Shown piece by piece: positions 45,769 through 55,327 of a stretch of DNA of 64,000 bases (position 1 is the stretch's first letter; every line of letters starts with the position of its first letter). The stretch is from Thermoleptolyngbya sichuanensis A183 (lineage in GTDB: Bacteria; Cyanobacteriota; Cyanobacteriia; Elainellales; Elainellaceae): NCBI RefSeq assembly GCF_013177315.1, contig NZ_CP053661.1, forward strand, positions 5,270,001 to 5,334,000. The letters run 5' to 3'. Below the pieces are notes generated by a model that saw only the letters and a list, made by a program, of their open reading frames with translations, searched no databases and was not told the origin of the DNA. A program made the position numbers and the translations under genes.

Positions 45769-47361
45769 ATGAATACTGCTGAATTTCCCTGGCTAACAAC
45801 CATCATCCTATTGCCTGTCCTCGCATCACTAGCGATCCCGGTTCTTCCCGATAAAGACGGAAAAACCGTCCGCTGGTACGCCCTCATCATCGGACTGATC
45901 GACTTTGCGCTGACGGTCTACGCCTTCTATACCCAATACGACTTCAGCCGTTCTGAGTTGCAACTGGTCGAGAGCTATTCCTGGGTGTCTTCGCTAGACC
46001 TGCGCTGGTCAGTGGGGGCAGACGGACTCTCGATGCCGCTAATTCTACTGACCAGCTTTATCACCACGCTGGCGATTCTGGCATCCTGGCCCGTAACGCT
46101 GAAGCCGCGCCTGTTTTACTTTCTGATGCTGGCGATGTACGGCGGACAGATTGCGGTGTTTGCCGTGCAGGATATGCTGCTGTTCTTCCTGGTGTGGGAA
46201 CTGGAGCTAATCCCGGTGTACTTGCTGCTGTCTATTTGGGGCGGCAAGAAGCGGCTCTACGCAGCCACTAAGTTCATTCTGTATACGGCGGGTGGGTCGC
46301 TGTTCATCCTGGTGGCGGCGCTGGCGATGGCATTCTATGGCGATACGGTCACCTTTGACATGCGATCGCTCATGGATAAGGACTTCCCGCTGAAGTTCCA
46401 GCTTTTGGTCTACGCAGGCTTCCTGATCGCCTACGCCGTCAAGCTGCCGATTTTTCCGCTCCATACCTGGCTGCCCGATGCCCACGGCGAGGCGACGGCT
46501 CCGGTTCACATGCTGCTGGCGGGCATTCTGCTAAAAATGGGCGGCTACGCGCTGCTGCGGATGAATGTGCAGATGCTGCCGGATGCCCATGTCCGTTTTG
46601 CGCCGATTCTGGTAATTTTGGGCGTGGTTAATATTATCTACGCCGCGCTGACCTCCTTTGCCCAGCGAAACCTGAAGCGAAAAATTGCCTACTCCTCGAT
46701 TTCCCACATGGGCTTCGTGCTAATTGGCTTAGCCTCCTTCACCAACCTGGGCCTGAGCGGAGCCATGCTGCAAATGGTGTCCCACGGGCTGATTGGAGCC
46801 AGCCTGTTCTTCCTAGTAGGCGCAACCTATGACCGGACACACACCCTCATCCTGGACGAGATGGGCGGCGTAGGCAAAAAAATGCCCAAGATCTTCGCCA
46901 TGTTTACAGCCTGCTCGATGGCCTCGCTGGCCCTGCCGGGAATGAGCGGATTCGTCGCAGAACTGATGGTATTTGTGGGCTTTGCCACCAGCGATGCCTA
47001 TGACCAGACGTTCAAAATTATCGTGATTACGCTAATGGCGGTGGGCGTGATCCTGACACCGATCTATCTGCTGTCCATGCTTCGGGAGATTTTCTATGGC
47101 CCAGAAAACCAGGAACTCGTAGAGCATGAGGTGCTGGTGGATGCCGAACCTCGCGAAGTGTTTATCATTGCGTCGCTGCTGATCCCGATTATTGGCATCG
47201 GGTTCTATCCCAAGCTGATTACGCAGATGTATGATTCTACGACTGAGCAGGTGACAGCCCAGCTTCAGGAATCCTTTGCGATCGCCGCTGCGGAGAAAGA
47301 AACCGCGACGCTTTCAAAGCAGGCGTTGCTCAAGGCTCCTGAGATTTCGTCCAATCTCTAG
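45769..47361 (+). CDS. ndhD: NAD(P)H-quinone oxidoreductase subunit 4 (NdhD1)
   Basis: A 530-aa proton-pumping subunit of NDH-1. Diagnostic segments are [62 protein letters not shown] and [16 protein letters not shown]. It has about 14 helices and the conserved Glu and Lys of the proton channel. It is co-directional with ndhF and ends at a strong terminator. The start is the [13 protein letters not shown]. Confidence 0.96.
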   Translation: MNTAEFPWLTTIILLPVLASLAIPVLPDKDGKTVRWYALIIGLIDFALTVYAFYTQYDFSRSELQLVESYSWVSSLDLRWSVGADGLSMPLILLTSFITTLAILASWPVTLKPRLFYFLMLAMYGGQIAVFAVQDMLLFFLVWELELIPVYLLLSIWGGKKRLYAATKFILYTAGGSLFILVAALAMAFYGDTVTFDMRSLMDKDFPLKFQLLVYAGFLIAYAVKLPIFPLHTWLPDAHGEATAPVHMLLAGILLKMGGYALLRMNVQMLPDAHVRFAPILVILGVVNIIYAALTSFAQRNLKRKIAYSSISHMGFVLIGLASFTNLGLSGAMLQMVSHGLIGASLFFLVGATYDRTHTLILDEMGGVGKKMPKIFAMFTACSMASLALPGMSGFVAELMVFVGFATSDAYDQTFKIIVITLMAVGVILTPIYLLSMLREIFYGPENQELVEHEVLVDAEPREVFIIASLLIPIIGIGFYPKLITQMYDSTTEQVTAQLQESFAIAAAEKETATLSKQALLKAPEISSNL

Positions 47362-47392
47362 CCTGATCTGTCACGCCGATAGCCGTTAACAG

Positions 47393-47432
47393 GAAAGCCC
47401 GGAGTCTTTCAACTCTGGGCTTTTTGGCTTTT
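47393..47432 (+). terminator. Rho-independent terminator after ndhD
   Basis: AAAGCCCGGAGT and ACTCTGGGCTTT form a stem with one G-T pair, followed by TTGGCTTTT. It closes the ndhF-ndhD unit. Confidence 0.88.
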
Positions 47433-47514
47433 ATGAGAGCTAAATCAGGAGAGCTATAGCAGAAGCCGTCAAAACCGGCAGATCAGTCCGCCCTGAACCA
47501 AATCGAAGAAGAAG

Positions 47515-47976
47515 CTAAATCGGAAGGAGCGATCGCTGACAGGTTGGGCAAACGGCGTGAATAATAAGCTGACAGTCGAGCAGGTGATAGCCTTCTTTCT
47601 GAGCCGTGCGGCTGCCCGTTTTCAGGATTGAGTCGTTCTTGAACTCAATCGTCTTGTTGCAGCGGACGCAGATCAGGTGATGGTGATGATAAGGCGCGGG
47701 CTGGTTGATTTCGTAGTGCTTATGACCCTCGGCCAGCTCTAGCTCCCGCAGAATGCCCATGCGGGCCATCAGCTTGAGCGTGCGATAAATCGTCGAGAGG
47801 CTAATATGATGCCCCTCCTCGTTCAACAGGTTATACAAGTCCTCAGCGCTGAGATGATTGCCCTTGGGCAAGTTCTGAAAGATCGTCAGGATCGTCTCGC
47901 GCTGAGGGGTCAAACGCCAGCCCCGCTCGTTAAGTTCAGCCTTTAGTGAGGTCGCAGTGTAGGCAGTCATAGGCAC
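47515..47976 (-). CDS. fur: Fur-family iron regulator (FurA-like)
   Basis: A 153-aa metalloregulator that represses iron-uptake genes when bound to Fe2+. The DNA-binding winged helix has GWRLTPQRETIL and ISLSTIYRTLKLMARMGILREL. The metal and dimer region has HHHHLICVRCNKTIEF, and the C-terminus has a second CxxC (CPTC). Sequence and length match cyanobacterial FurA more than Zur or PerR. Palindromic Fur-box-like sites lie directly upstream, consistent with autoregulation. Confidence 0.93.
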   Translation of the reverse strand: MPMTAYTATSLKAELNERGWRLTPQRETILTIFQNLPKGNHLSAEDLYNLLNEEGHHISLSTIYRTLKLMARMGILRELELAEGHKHYEINQPAPYHHHHLICVRCNKTIEFKNDSILKTGSRTAQKEGYHLLDCQLIIHAVCPTCQRSLLPI

Positions 47977-47980
47977 CTTT

Positions 47981-48062
47981 TCAATAAGGTTGCTTTATTG
48001 AGAAGGATACACAATAAATCGAGTATTTGCAAGAAAACCTGCTTATTGAGAATAATACCCAC
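47981..48062. promoter_or_regulatory. Fur-box-like sites upstream of fur
   Basis: TCAATAA and TTATTGA form a perfect inverted repeat with a 7-nt gap near 47982-48002, and CTTATTGAGAATAATACC at about 48042-48059 resembles the cyanobacterial iron box. Both lie within 85 bp of the fur start. Confidence 0.65.
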
Positions 48063-48143
48063 TTAGGCTTCACAAATCTTTTAGATTTCTATAACGGGAA
48101 CGCCTTAAAGCAGGAGAATGGGCGGGATTTTCGTCAAAACTAC

Positions 48144-48875
48144 TCAGAACCGGGATTCTTCTGCAGCCCAGCGCCAGTTATAGCGATTCCACTCATAAAT
48201 ACCCTGAATTTCGTATTCCATGCCGTTGTCAAATCGGACGCAGCAGCTTGCCTGTCGGGTTTCGGAAGCCTCTGACGTGCCTGTGGTTTCTGGTTCACTG
48301 CTGGCAGATTCGCTATTGGCGGATTCTCGCGGGGCTGGTTCATTAACGGAGATAACGGTACAGGGAAACCACTCGCGGCTGCATGGGCCGTCGTCTTGCA
48401 CCCATTCCCAGAGGCTATTCGCCACCTCGATGCGATCGCCCGCCTTCAGCCGCAGCGCTGCCTCTGCATAGGCCGCCAGATGCATAGGACGCACCTGTTC
48501 TAACCAATTCAGCCCAAACTGATCGCGGACAAACTGCACCGGGCCAGAATCATTTCCTCGCAGCCAGTCATTGAGCAACTGCGCCTTCCACGATCGCCCG
48601 CTCGCTTGAGCCTCCTGCACATAGTCCAAAAACGCCCGCCGCTGATCTATCGTGAGCGCCTCCAGCGGATTGTTCAGGCTATCCTCTGGCTTGTCCCTTG
48701 GCTTGTCTCTATCAGAGACAGCAGAGTAGGACGTAGACCATGCATCTCCGTTGTCTAACTGTTGCGCCACAAGCTGCAACAACAGGCTCTGCTGTTCCAA
48801 ACTCAGAGGATAGCCTTCGGCATCACAGGCATCGAAAGCGACCCTCAAAGCAGCTTCAATCTCGGCAGGGGTCAT
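48144..48875 (-). CDS. conserved hypothetical protein, cyanobacterial
   Basis: A 243-aa soluble protein. The N-terminal 50 residues are helical (MTPAEIEAALRVAFDACDAE). The middle has ALTIDQRRAFLDYVQEAQAS and RSWKAQLLNDWLRGNDSGPVQFVR (in parts). The C-terminal part has LKAGDRIEVANSLWEWVQDDGPCSREWFPCTV (in parts) and GMEYEIQGIYEWNRYNWRW, separated by a Ser/Glu-rich loop. I do not recognise the family and assign no function. It is divergent from the next gene and converges on the fur upstream region. Confidence 0.78.
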   Translation of the reverse strand: MTPAEIEAALRVAFDACDAEGYPLSLEQQSLLLQLVAQQLDNGDAWSTSYSAVSDRDKPRDKPEDSLNNPLEALTIDQRRAFLDYVQEAQASGRSWKAQLLNDWLRGNDSGPVQFVRDQFGLNWLEQVRPMHLAAYAEAALRLKAGDRIEVANSLWEWVQDDGPCSREWFPCTVISVNEPAPRESANSESASSEPETTGTSEASETRQASCCVRFDNGMEYEIQGIYEWNRYNWRWAAEESRF

Positions 48876-49031
48876 GCGCGGTTCACTCTGCTTCGCAACC
48901 GTTAACTCTGCAAGTTAACTTTGCATTATGCCACTACATCTGTAGAGTCATCTGCGAAGTCATCTAGAAAAATAGGCTGGCTAACCCCCTGTGCCCCCAG
49001 ATTCAGGTACGCTGAGGGTAGCAATTTTTCC

Positions 49032-49541
49032 ATGCCTACTCCCCAGATTTCGACCTGGATTCTGCTACTGTCTACGCTACTCCCTGCAATGATGAACTGG
49101 TTTAACTTCCGCCTCCAGCGCGTTTTCGTAATTTTCCTGGCCGTCTGTATGGCGATCGCCCCTTGGTTCTACGCGCCCACAGCCCTAGCGCTCGTGCAGA
49201 TTCGGTTATTTGACCTGTCCTATCAAGTCTGCCCAGAAGAACTGGGCGAAGGCGCTGTCACCCCTGGCGGCACGAGTATGCCCGCGAGTTGCTACATCAT
49301 TACGGGCAAAGCCGAAAATCCAACCAACAAGGACATCTACAACGCCGACATTTTCGGTCGTATTTACGATGCCAACGATAATCCGGTGATGCAAAACCGG
49401 ACTCGACTGGGATCAATCGACGAAGTTCCGCCCGGTGTTAGCGATTTTGAACTCCGCATCAGCGTGTCCGAAAACCAGCCCACGCCGCTAAAGCTGGAGC
49501 AGTTCAAGGCAGCAGGATTTGCAGGGACTGTCCGCCGATAG
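49032..49541 (+). CDS. secreted hypothetical protein
   Basis: A 169-aa protein with a signal-like segment (FVIFLAVCMAIAPWFYAPTALA) and a mature beta-rich domain: RLFDLSYQVCPEELG, CYIITGKAENPTNKDIYNADIFGRIYDAND (in parts) and SDFELRISVSENQPTPLKLEQFKAAGF (in parts). It contains two Cys residues that may form a disulphide. I see no catalytic motif. The start may be the ATG at 49032 or the one at 49092, which begins directly before the signal (MNWFNFRLQ). Confidence 0.75.
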   Translation: MPTPQISTWILLLSTLLPAMMNWFNFRLQRVFVIFLAVCMAIAPWFYAPTALALVQIRLFDLSYQVCPEELGEGAVTPGGTSMPASCYIITGKAENPTNKDIYNADIFGRIYDANDNPVMQNRTRLGSIDEVPPGVSDFELRISVSENQPTPLKLEQFKAAGFAGTVRR

Positions 49542-49566
49542 CCGCTTGGGTCACCGTTTAGAAGGC

Positions 49567-49845
49567 TTAGAAGGCGGCATAGGCGGCGCTTTCCAGAAAG
49601 CGTCCCAAAAATTGCAGGAGAAAAATTGCCAAGATCGGCGAAAAATCAAAGCCCCCCAGTGGCGGAATCACGCGACGAAAGATGTCGAGGTAGGGGTCGG
49701 TGATTTGGCTGAGGGCGGCGAAGGGCTGGCTATACCAGTTGACGCTGGGAAACCAGGTAAGCAGGATGCGGATGATCAGGATTGTCGTGTAGATCGAGAT
49801 GAAGGTGGAGAGGGACTGGGCAACCAGCATAGTAGAACCACTCAT
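49567..49845 (-). CDS. YggT-family membrane protein
   Basis: A 92-aa protein with two hydrophobic segments (STFISIYTTILIIRILLTWF and FDFSPILAIFLLQFLGRFL) around the family signature FAALSQITDPYLDIFRRVIPPLGG. YggT/YlmG/Ycf19 proteins affect cell or chloroplast division and nucleoid or thylakoid organisation, with unclear mechanism. The ATG at 49845 is preferred to a GTG 42 bp upstream. Confidence 0.9.
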   Translation of the reverse strand: MSGSTMLVAQSLSTFISIYTTILIIRILLTWFPSVNWYSQPFAALSQITDPYLDIFRRVIPPLGGFDFSPILAIFLLQFLGRFLESAAYAAF

Positions 49846-50036
49846 GGGCGTTTGGATGAATAATGGCGAACTAAACTCATTTAACACTCAGTTTAACCTA
49901 CACGACCTGGAAGCCAGCGGGCGCTTAACGACTTCCAGGATTTCTACAGGATGAGGCTAGTTTGAATGAGGCTTTGAGGGGGCTTTTCAGAGATGGGCCT
50001 TTCAGAGATGGGCTTTTCACAAGCTTTCCAAGGGGG

Positions 50037-50342
50037 CTAGTAAGGGCGATCGCCCCGCACCCGTTCCATCCCTTCGACTCGGTTGCCGCCGTTCACCCCG
50101 CCCAACTGCTGGCGCACATCATCGATCGCGTCGTTGAGTTGGGCAATTTTGTCCTCTAGCCCCCGACGAGAATCCTCGCTGTTTTGCTCAGACAGGGGCA
50201 AGTGACGGTCTCCCTTTTTGCTCTCTAGCGAGTCTTGCCGCGAGAGGCGGGGCGCAACCAGCACGCCCAGCACGCCGCCTACTACGCCGCCCACAATTGC
50301 GCCGACCCAAAACCCGCCAAAGAAGTTATCTTGCTGACTCAT
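50037..50342 (-). CDS. small membrane protein with glycine-zipper helix
   Basis: A 101-aa protein starting MSQQDNFFGGFW. The single helix GAIVGGVVGGVLGVLVAP has glycine spacing typical of YtxH-like or glycine-zipper proteins. A charged tail with a short coiled coil (LEDKIAQLNDAIDDVRQQLGG) follows. The function is unknown. It starts 8 codons inside a longer open frame because the upstream part has no ribosome site. Confidence 0.75.
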   Translation of the reverse strand: MSQQDNFFGGFWVGAIVGGVVGGVLGVLVAPRLSRQDSLESKKGDRHLPLSEQNSEDSRRGLEDKIAQLNDAIDDVRQQLGGVNGGNRVEGMERVRGDRPY

Positions 50343-50494
50343 ACCCTTTCTCTCCGCGATCGCCACGAGCGGTTATTTCAGATACCCTTTAGTCTACCGT
50401 TAAGTCGATTCGTGGGCGTGTGATCGCTCTGTGGGTTTCTCAAGTCCCCATCTCACGCGCCCCTTTTTCAGCACTGTTTTTTCAGTGCCCGTCC

Positions 50495-51145
50495 TCAAGT
50501 GCCAAACGTGCGATCGCCCGCATCGCCCAGCCCCGGCACAATGTAGCCCCGATCGTTCAGCCCTTCGTCAATGGCCGCCGTGAAGATTGACAGCGCCGGG
50601 AAGTCTGCCCCCAGCAGTTGCAGGGCTTGGGGAGCCGCCACCACCGCCACAATCCGAATCAGCGCTGGGTCAACTCCCCGCTCCACCAGCAGCTTCAGCA
50701 GCGAATGACTAGAGCCACCCGTGGCCAGCATCGGGTCTGTCACCAGCACCCGCGTCCCCGGCGGCATCTGTTCTGGTAGCTTGTTCAGGTAGCAACTGGC
50801 TTCCAGGGTCTCTTCATTTCGCACCAGCCCCACATGATAAATCGAGGCCAGCGGCAGCAACGCCTGCGCTCCATCCAGCAGCGCCAGACCCGCCCGCAAA
50901 ATTGGCACCACCACAATCGGCACTTCTGGGTCAATAAAAGTAGCAGGGCAGGGAGCCAGAGGCGTTTGCACTTCGCTTTCAGTGGTGGGCAGCCAGTCGC
51001 GGGTGGCTTCGTAGGTTAGCCAGCGCCCCAACTCGGTCATGGCGCTGCGAAACAGAACCGTAGGCGTAGATTCGTCGCGGGCAACCGAGAGCCAGTGCTT
51101 GATGAGCGGATGGGAGGGGACGTAAACGCGGAGGGTCAGGGACAT
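50495..51145 (-). CDS. upp: uracil phosphoribosyltransferase
   Basis: A 216-aa enzyme that salvages uracil with PRPP to form UMP. The PRPP loop is VLVTDPMLATGGSSHSLLKLL, preceded by VPILRAGLALLDG and followed by IDEGLNDRGYIVPGLGDAGDRTFGT (in parts DEGLND and GYIVPGLGDAGDR). The end GDAGDR-F-GT is diagnostic for Upp. It stands alone. A MITE-like element lies 38 bp upstream of the start. Confidence 0.96.
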   Translation of the reverse strand: MSLTLRVYVPSHPLIKHWLSVARDESTPTVLFRSAMTELGRWLTYEATRDWLPTTESEVQTPLAPCPATFIDPEVPIVVVPILRAGLALLDGAQALLPLASIYHVGLVRNEETLEASCYLNKLPEQMPPGTRVLVTDPMLATGGSSHSLLKLLVERGVDPALIRIVAVVAAPQALQLLGADFPALSIFTAAIDEGLNDRGYIVPGLGDAGDRTFGT

Positions 51146-51182
51146 GGGGGGTTGGGGGTTAGAGTTGTATCGATTTTGGATC

Positions 51183-51272
51183 AGGACTTACGCACTTGCG
51201 ATAGGCGCTTTGGGTTCTGGACGATTTCTCGCGGGCTGCGCCCGCGAGAAATCGTCCAACTGCGTAAGTCCT
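51183..51272. mobile_element. MITE-like element, copy 3 (complete)
   Basis: A 90-bp element with perfect 12-bp terminal inverted repeats AGGACTTACGCA and TGCGTAAGTCCT. Inside is a near-perfect palindrome of about 39 bp (GGACGATTTCTCGCGGGC, CGCCCGCGAGAAATCGTCC). It has no coding capacity. It is the reference copy for the family in this window. Confidence 0.92.
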
Positions 51273-51821
51273 ATGGATTTTGGATTGGCGGTTTTAGATT
51301 GGCAATCCTGGCGATCTGAGGCTTGGTCTGGCTTCTAGTCTTGACTTTCAGGTATTTACGGAAGAGGGGGTTTACGGAAGAAGGGGCGATCGCAGCGTCT
51401 TGGTGTAGATTTTAGATTTGGCTCATCGGTCAGGTGCAATGCTAGCAGCAGGGTACAGGCGGTTTACAGTTAAAAGAGCAGCTAAAAGAACAGCAGAAAG
51501 AGCGTGATCGATGGTTCAAAAAGCTCCGAAACGGAGTATTCCTGATCGGCTTGCTTGATTTCATCGGCCGGAGCAAAAGGGATGCAAGTCTGCAATCTGG
51601 ATTATCATATCAACGTTTTTTCACAGAAATTGCGCCACAGAATTGCTTTGGACGACTGCTTGGGTGTGAGATCCATGCTCCGAGGCGAAGCGGCGAATAA
51701 AGCAGCGGGTAAAGCGGCGAATAGAATTGCTGGAAGCCTGTAGACGCTCGACGGGCAATCCAAAATCGCAGCAAATCCAAAATCGCAAATCCAAAATCGA
51801 GAATCGACATGGGAGGTGGCC
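51273..51821. other. gene-free spacer with short repeats
   Basis: About 550 bp. It contains AATCCAAAATCGCA-type repeats near 51758-51810 and two HIP1 or HIP1-like sites. No gene is recognised before the Trp-rich protein. Confidence 0.5.
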
Positions 51822-52061
51822 ATGCCCAAAAAGCAAAAGTTTCCCCATTTAGTAGGGTCTAAGTGGACTTCGCTGCAAACCACTTGGGGTTGGCGACATT
51901 TTCAGGTGGTCAACCGCAAGAATGAAGGCGAGTGGGTATTCGCTGAAATGGTGGCATCGTGTGATCTCAGCGTGCGGTTTTGGATTAATGCAAAACAGCT
52001 CAAGGAGCGATCGCTCTGGCAGGCAGGCTGGCGATCGCTCCAAGAACAGTCCATTGAGTGA
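51822..52061 (+). CDS. TIGR02450-type Trp-rich protein
   Basis: A 79-aa protein starting MPKKQKFPHLVGSKWTSL with TTWGWRHFQVVNR, SVRFWINAKQLKERSLWQAGW. The family is defined by these conserved Trp positions and occurs in cyanobacteria and some proteobacteria; its role is unknown. GGAGG lies 7 nt before the ATG. It converges with ftsZ. Confidence 0.9.
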   Translation: MPKKQKFPHLVGSKWTSLQTTWGWRHFQVVNRKNEGEWVFAEMVASCDLSVRFWINAKQLKERSLWQAGWRSLQEQSIE

Positions 52062-52100
52062 ACCCAAAAATGAGTGAACCCAAAAATGAACCCCAAAAAT

Positions 52101-53309
52101 CTAGCGGGTCGGCGGACGGCGACGTTGTAGGAATTCGGGAATATCCAGCCCCGGCCGCAGGCGCGGATCAGCGGAAGGCGCAGTGGGCATCGTGCCGATG
52201 GGTGGAGCAGTGACCGTGCGCTTGAGCGGAGCCACCCGGCTAGACTGCAATGCCGCCACTTCCCCTGGCGCAAAGCCCGTCGCGATGACCGTAATCTGAA
52301 CTTCTCCCTGGAGGCGATCGTCAATCACCGCGCCAAAGATGATGTTGGCATTGGGATCAACCGCTTCGTAGATGATTTCGGCCGCCGCATTCACCTCATG
52401 CAGCGTCAGGTCAGAGCCGCCGCGAATATTGAACACTACGCCGCGTGCGCCATCGATGGAGGACTCCAGCAGCGGTGACGAAATGGCAGCCGTAGCCGCC
52501 TCCCGCGCCCGCGACTTGCCCGTGCCGATGCCGATGCCCATTAGGGCAGACCCCGCATCGGCCATCACCGCCCGCACGTCTGCAAAGTCCACATTCACTA
52601 AACCGGGAATGGTGATGATGTCGGAAATGCCCTGAACGCCCTGGCGCAGGATGTCGTCTGCTACACGAAAGGCATCTTGTACAGGCGTTTCGGCTGAGAT
52701 AACGGTTAAAAGCTTGTCATTGGGGATGACGATGAGCGTGTCTACCCGGCTTTGCAACGCCCCGATGCCCTCTTCTGCCTGGGAGGTGCGGCGCTTGCCC
52801 TCAAAGGTAAAGGGGCGAGTCACTACGCCGACCGTCAGAGCGCCGACTTCCTTCGCGACTTCCGCCACGATGGGAGCCGCGCCCGTGCCCGTGCCGCCGC
52901 CCATGCCTGCGGTGATAAATACGAGGTCAGCGCCTTCCAGCGCGGTGGCGATTTCATCCCGCGATTCTTCGGCAGCCTTTTCACCCACTGGCGGGTGCCC
53001 GCCTGCCCCCAGCCCACGGGTCAGCTTCTTGCCAACCTGGAGGCGGTTCGGCGTGGCGGCATTGGTCAACGCCTGAGCATCGGTATTGACCGACCAAAAC
53101 TCGACTCCAGAGACTTGGCTGGCAATCATGCGGTTAATCGCGTTGCAGCCGCCTCCCCCTACGCCAATGACCTTAATCCGGGCCAGGCTGCTCGGCACGA
53201 TGTCGCTATATCCAGAGTCGTCTGAGAGGGACGGTTTCGTGTCGTGGCTCTGGCTTAGATGAAGCCCAGAGTTCGCGCCTGCATTGGCAAAAGGGTTCGC
53301 ATTATTCAT
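52101..53309 (-). CDS. ftsZ: cell division GTPase FtsZ
   Basis: A 402-aa tubulin-like GTPase that forms the Z ring at midcell. The nucleotide-binding parts are [18 protein letters not shown], the tubulin signature [14 protein letters not shown] and the T7 loop [11 protein letters not shown]. An N-terminal extension of about 45 residues (typical of cyanobacteria) and the C-terminal tail [12 protein letters not shown], which binds partners, are present. The start is ATG ([11 protein letters not shown]). It lies downstream of ftsQ with a 600-bp gap. Short direct repeats (TGAACCCAAAAATGA) follow its stop. Confidence 0.97.
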   Translation of the reverse strand: MNNANPFANAGANSGLHLSQSHDTKPSLSDDSGYSDIVPSSLARIKVIGVGGGGCNAINRMIASQVSGVEFWSVNTDAQALTNAATPNRLQVGKKLTRGLGAGGHPPVGEKAAEESRDEIATALEGADLVFITAGMGGGTGTGAAPIVAEVAKEVGALTVGVVTRPFTFEGKRRTSQAEEGIGALQSRVDTLIVIPNDKLLTVISAETPVQDAFRVADDILRQGVQGISDIITIPGLVNVDFADVRAVMADAGSALMGIGIGTGKSRAREAATAAISSPLLESSIDGARGVVFNIRGGSDLTLHEVNAAAEIIYEAVDPNANIIFGAVIDDRLQGEVQITVIATGFAPGEVAALQSSRVAPLKRTVTAPPIGTMPTAPSADPRLRPGLDIPEFLQRRRPPTR

Positions 53310-53907
53310 TGGTCAAAAAAGTGGCTTAATTCGTTAACCAGGCAGGAAAGCCCAGGCATTATATTTACATCAATACTACACGCGCAGTCCGCATCCACAT
53401 CTCCAAATTCCACCTTTGATGGCAATTCTCTAACGTTCGCTAACGCAAAGAGGCTACGGAGCAGCGGAAATGCCTGATGCAGCCTCAGGCTCGGCGGATT
53501 TGGACATTTAGTTTGAACGGTCAACTTGAACGGTTCATTGGAACGGTTCACTGAAACGGTCGACTGGAACTATCAACTTGGACACGATCCAATTGACCGG
53601 GACTGGGAGTGGGGCTATGAGCAGTGGCTCTGGTCATTCGAGAGCGATCGCAGAACACCCCGATTATTCATGATGGAAACCCAAACCAGCCGAACGCTCA
53701 AAACCAGTGGAAATCAGAGCCAATCGCTATCGGCGTTCTATTAGCGTGATCCGTTAGCGTGATCCAAGAGATTTCTAGACGATTTCTCAGGAGGGAATGT
53801 GAGGCCTAATTCTAACTAAATATAGTGCAACTTGATTGGAAAACAAACGAAAGTTCTGGGTGAGAGCGTTGAGCCGATTTGAACCGACTGGGGCAGGGGC
53901 GCTGACT
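53310..53907. other. ftsQ-ftsZ spacer
   Basis: About 600 bp, unusually long for this gene pair. It contains repeats of GAACGGTTCA near 53515-53560, a possible degenerate core of the MITE-like element (TTCTAGACGATTTCTCAGGAGGG near 53773), and an open plus-strand frame of 72 codons that I do not accept as a gene. The ftsZ promoter should be here. Confidence 0.5.
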
Positions 53908-54927
53908 CTACCAGGCGGCGGGTGGGGCGATCGCCGGATCGGAAATTGCGTCAGGACTGGTCGGATCGGTCAAGCTCCCTGTCTCAGCGTTTGACCCAGC
54001 CCCAGTCTCTTGATCCCAGCCAGCCTCATCGTCGGGATTGGATGATGACGGACTAGGGAGGCGCATGTCTCGCGTTTGGATGAGGGGATTGTCGGGATTT
54101 TGCAGATCAATATAGACGACCTGGCTGAGATCGAGCTTGGTGGGCAGTTGTCGAAGCTGGTCGAGGGCGCGGAGTTGGGCCGGAAAGCGAGAACTGTAGC
54201 CGCCCAGGTGAACCGATCCCAGTTCGGTGGTGAGGATGAGGTTGGATGGGTTGCTCCAGTTGATTTCCTGAATGGCGATCGACCCTGGGGTCTGCTGCTG
54301 GTGCTGGCTCAGATCCCGGTAGAAGCTGGCCCATTCCAACTGCTGTTCAGCGCGAAAGCCGATGACCCGCAACGTAGGCAGCGTTAGCCCTGCCTCTAGC
54401 GCAGTGTATTCATCCATCGGCACGAGGAAACCTGTGGCATCCAGCAGCCCAGTAGTGGGCGAGGGGCTGGGTGCGTTCGCGGTGGAATCATGGGGGATCG
54501 CAGTCTCGTTTCCGGCGATAGGGGGAGCCAAGATGGCGATCGCCACGGGGTCACGCTCCTGCACAGCAAGCGTCAGGCTGGGCGGAAACAGGTGGCGCGT
54601 CACCGATGCCTGAGCAATAATGCCCTGGGACTCTAGCTGGCGGGCGATCGCCTCGGAGCTAAGCTGCCACAGCGCTTTGGGATAGTCAATCTCCAGCATC
54701 GACTTCACCGTATCATCCGACAGCAGCCGATTCCCTTCCACCTCTACCTGCTGGGGTGACGCGATAACCCAGGCAGGATGCCTCAGCAGCCACACCGCGC
54801 CGCCCGCCATGCCCACCACCATCGACAGCCGCCAGATTCCCTGCAACGCCCGCCAGCGCCGCTGTTGCCGCAGCCGCCTGCGCCGATTGGCTAGCTCTGT
54901 CCGTGAGACTGAAACAATATCCGCCAT
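53908..54927 (-). CDS. ftsQ: cell division protein FtsQ
   Basis: A 339-aa bitopic divisome protein. It has a basic cytoplasmic N-terminus (TELANRRRRLRQQRRWRAL), one helix (MVVGMAGGAVWLL), then a POTRA domain (VEVEGNRLLSDDTVKSML) and FtsQ beta domain. A Ser/Thr/Pro-rich tail ends in AIAPPAAW. It links early and late divisome proteins in the periplasm. The true start is the ATG at 54927; a longer frame upstream reads through a palindromic repeat. Confidence 0.9.
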   Translation of the reverse strand: MADIVSVSRTELANRRRRLRQQRRWRALQGIWRLSMVVGMAGGAVWLLRHPAWVIASPQQVEVEGNRLLSDDTVKSMLEIDYPKALWQLSSEAIARQLESQGIIAQASVTRHLFPPSLTLAVQERDPVAIAILAPPIAGNETAIPHDSTANAPSPSPTTGLLDATGFLVPMDEYTALEAGLTLPTLRVIGFRAEQQLEWASFYRDLSQHQQQTPGSIAIQEINWSNPSNLILTTELGSVHLGGYSSRFPAQLRALDQLRQLPTKLDLSQVVYIDLQNPDNPLIQTRDMRLPSPSSSNPDDEAGWDQETGAGSNAETGSLTDPTSPDAISDPAIAPPAAW

Positions 54928-55055
54928 GAATCTTGGTCGTGAACCCCTGCCACTTAATTCACTTAAACTTAATTCACTGAACTTGAGGCCTGCCGATGAA
55001 GACCGATTCCAGGCAAAGCCCCGCTGCTTGGGCGCATCCCAGTTATGCAAGTTTG

Positions 55056-55148
55056 CCCTCATCCCCCAACCCCTTCTCCCAAAGCGGGAGAAGGGGAGCC
55101 GGATTGGCAGTCCCTCTCCCGCTTTGGGAGAGGGATTTAGGGTGAGGG
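55056..55148. repeat. 93-bp palindromic repeat upstream of ftsQ
   Basis: Begins CCCTCATCCCCCAACCCCTT and ends TTTAGGGTGAGGG, with CTCCCAAAGCGGGAG and CTCCCGCTTTGGGAG as inner arms. This is a common cyanobacterial intergenic repeat. It lies about 130 bp upstream of the ftsQ start, in its likely leader. Confidence 0.88.
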
Positions 55149-55327
55149 TTACAAAAGTGGGATACACCCCGCTGCTTTCCCTGGTATATCCTGTTTTTGC
55201 AAAATTGCCACAGGATCTCAAGACGAGATTAAGGCTTTATGGAGACTATTCTGAGCAGCACATTCGTCTCAGCGCATTTGCCTAAGAGAATGGGTCAGCG
55301 CCAGCCAGGGTAGGCGAATGCGCTGGA

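Noticed and set aside
53526-53744. 72-codon plus-strand frame in the ftsQ-ftsZ gap
   Set aside because: It starts in a GAACGGTTCA repeat, has no recognised family and no ribosome site. Its Trp content is unusual, so it is kept as a note only.
53877-53935. tRNA-like T-arm on the minus strand (CGGTTCAAATCG)
   Set aside because: No anticodon arm or acceptor stem can be built around it; the upstream part is the end of ftsQ.
54928-55221. 98-residue N-terminal extension of FtsQ
   Set aside because: It is translated from a palindromic intergenic repeat; the ATG at 54927 gives the normal FtsQ N-terminus.
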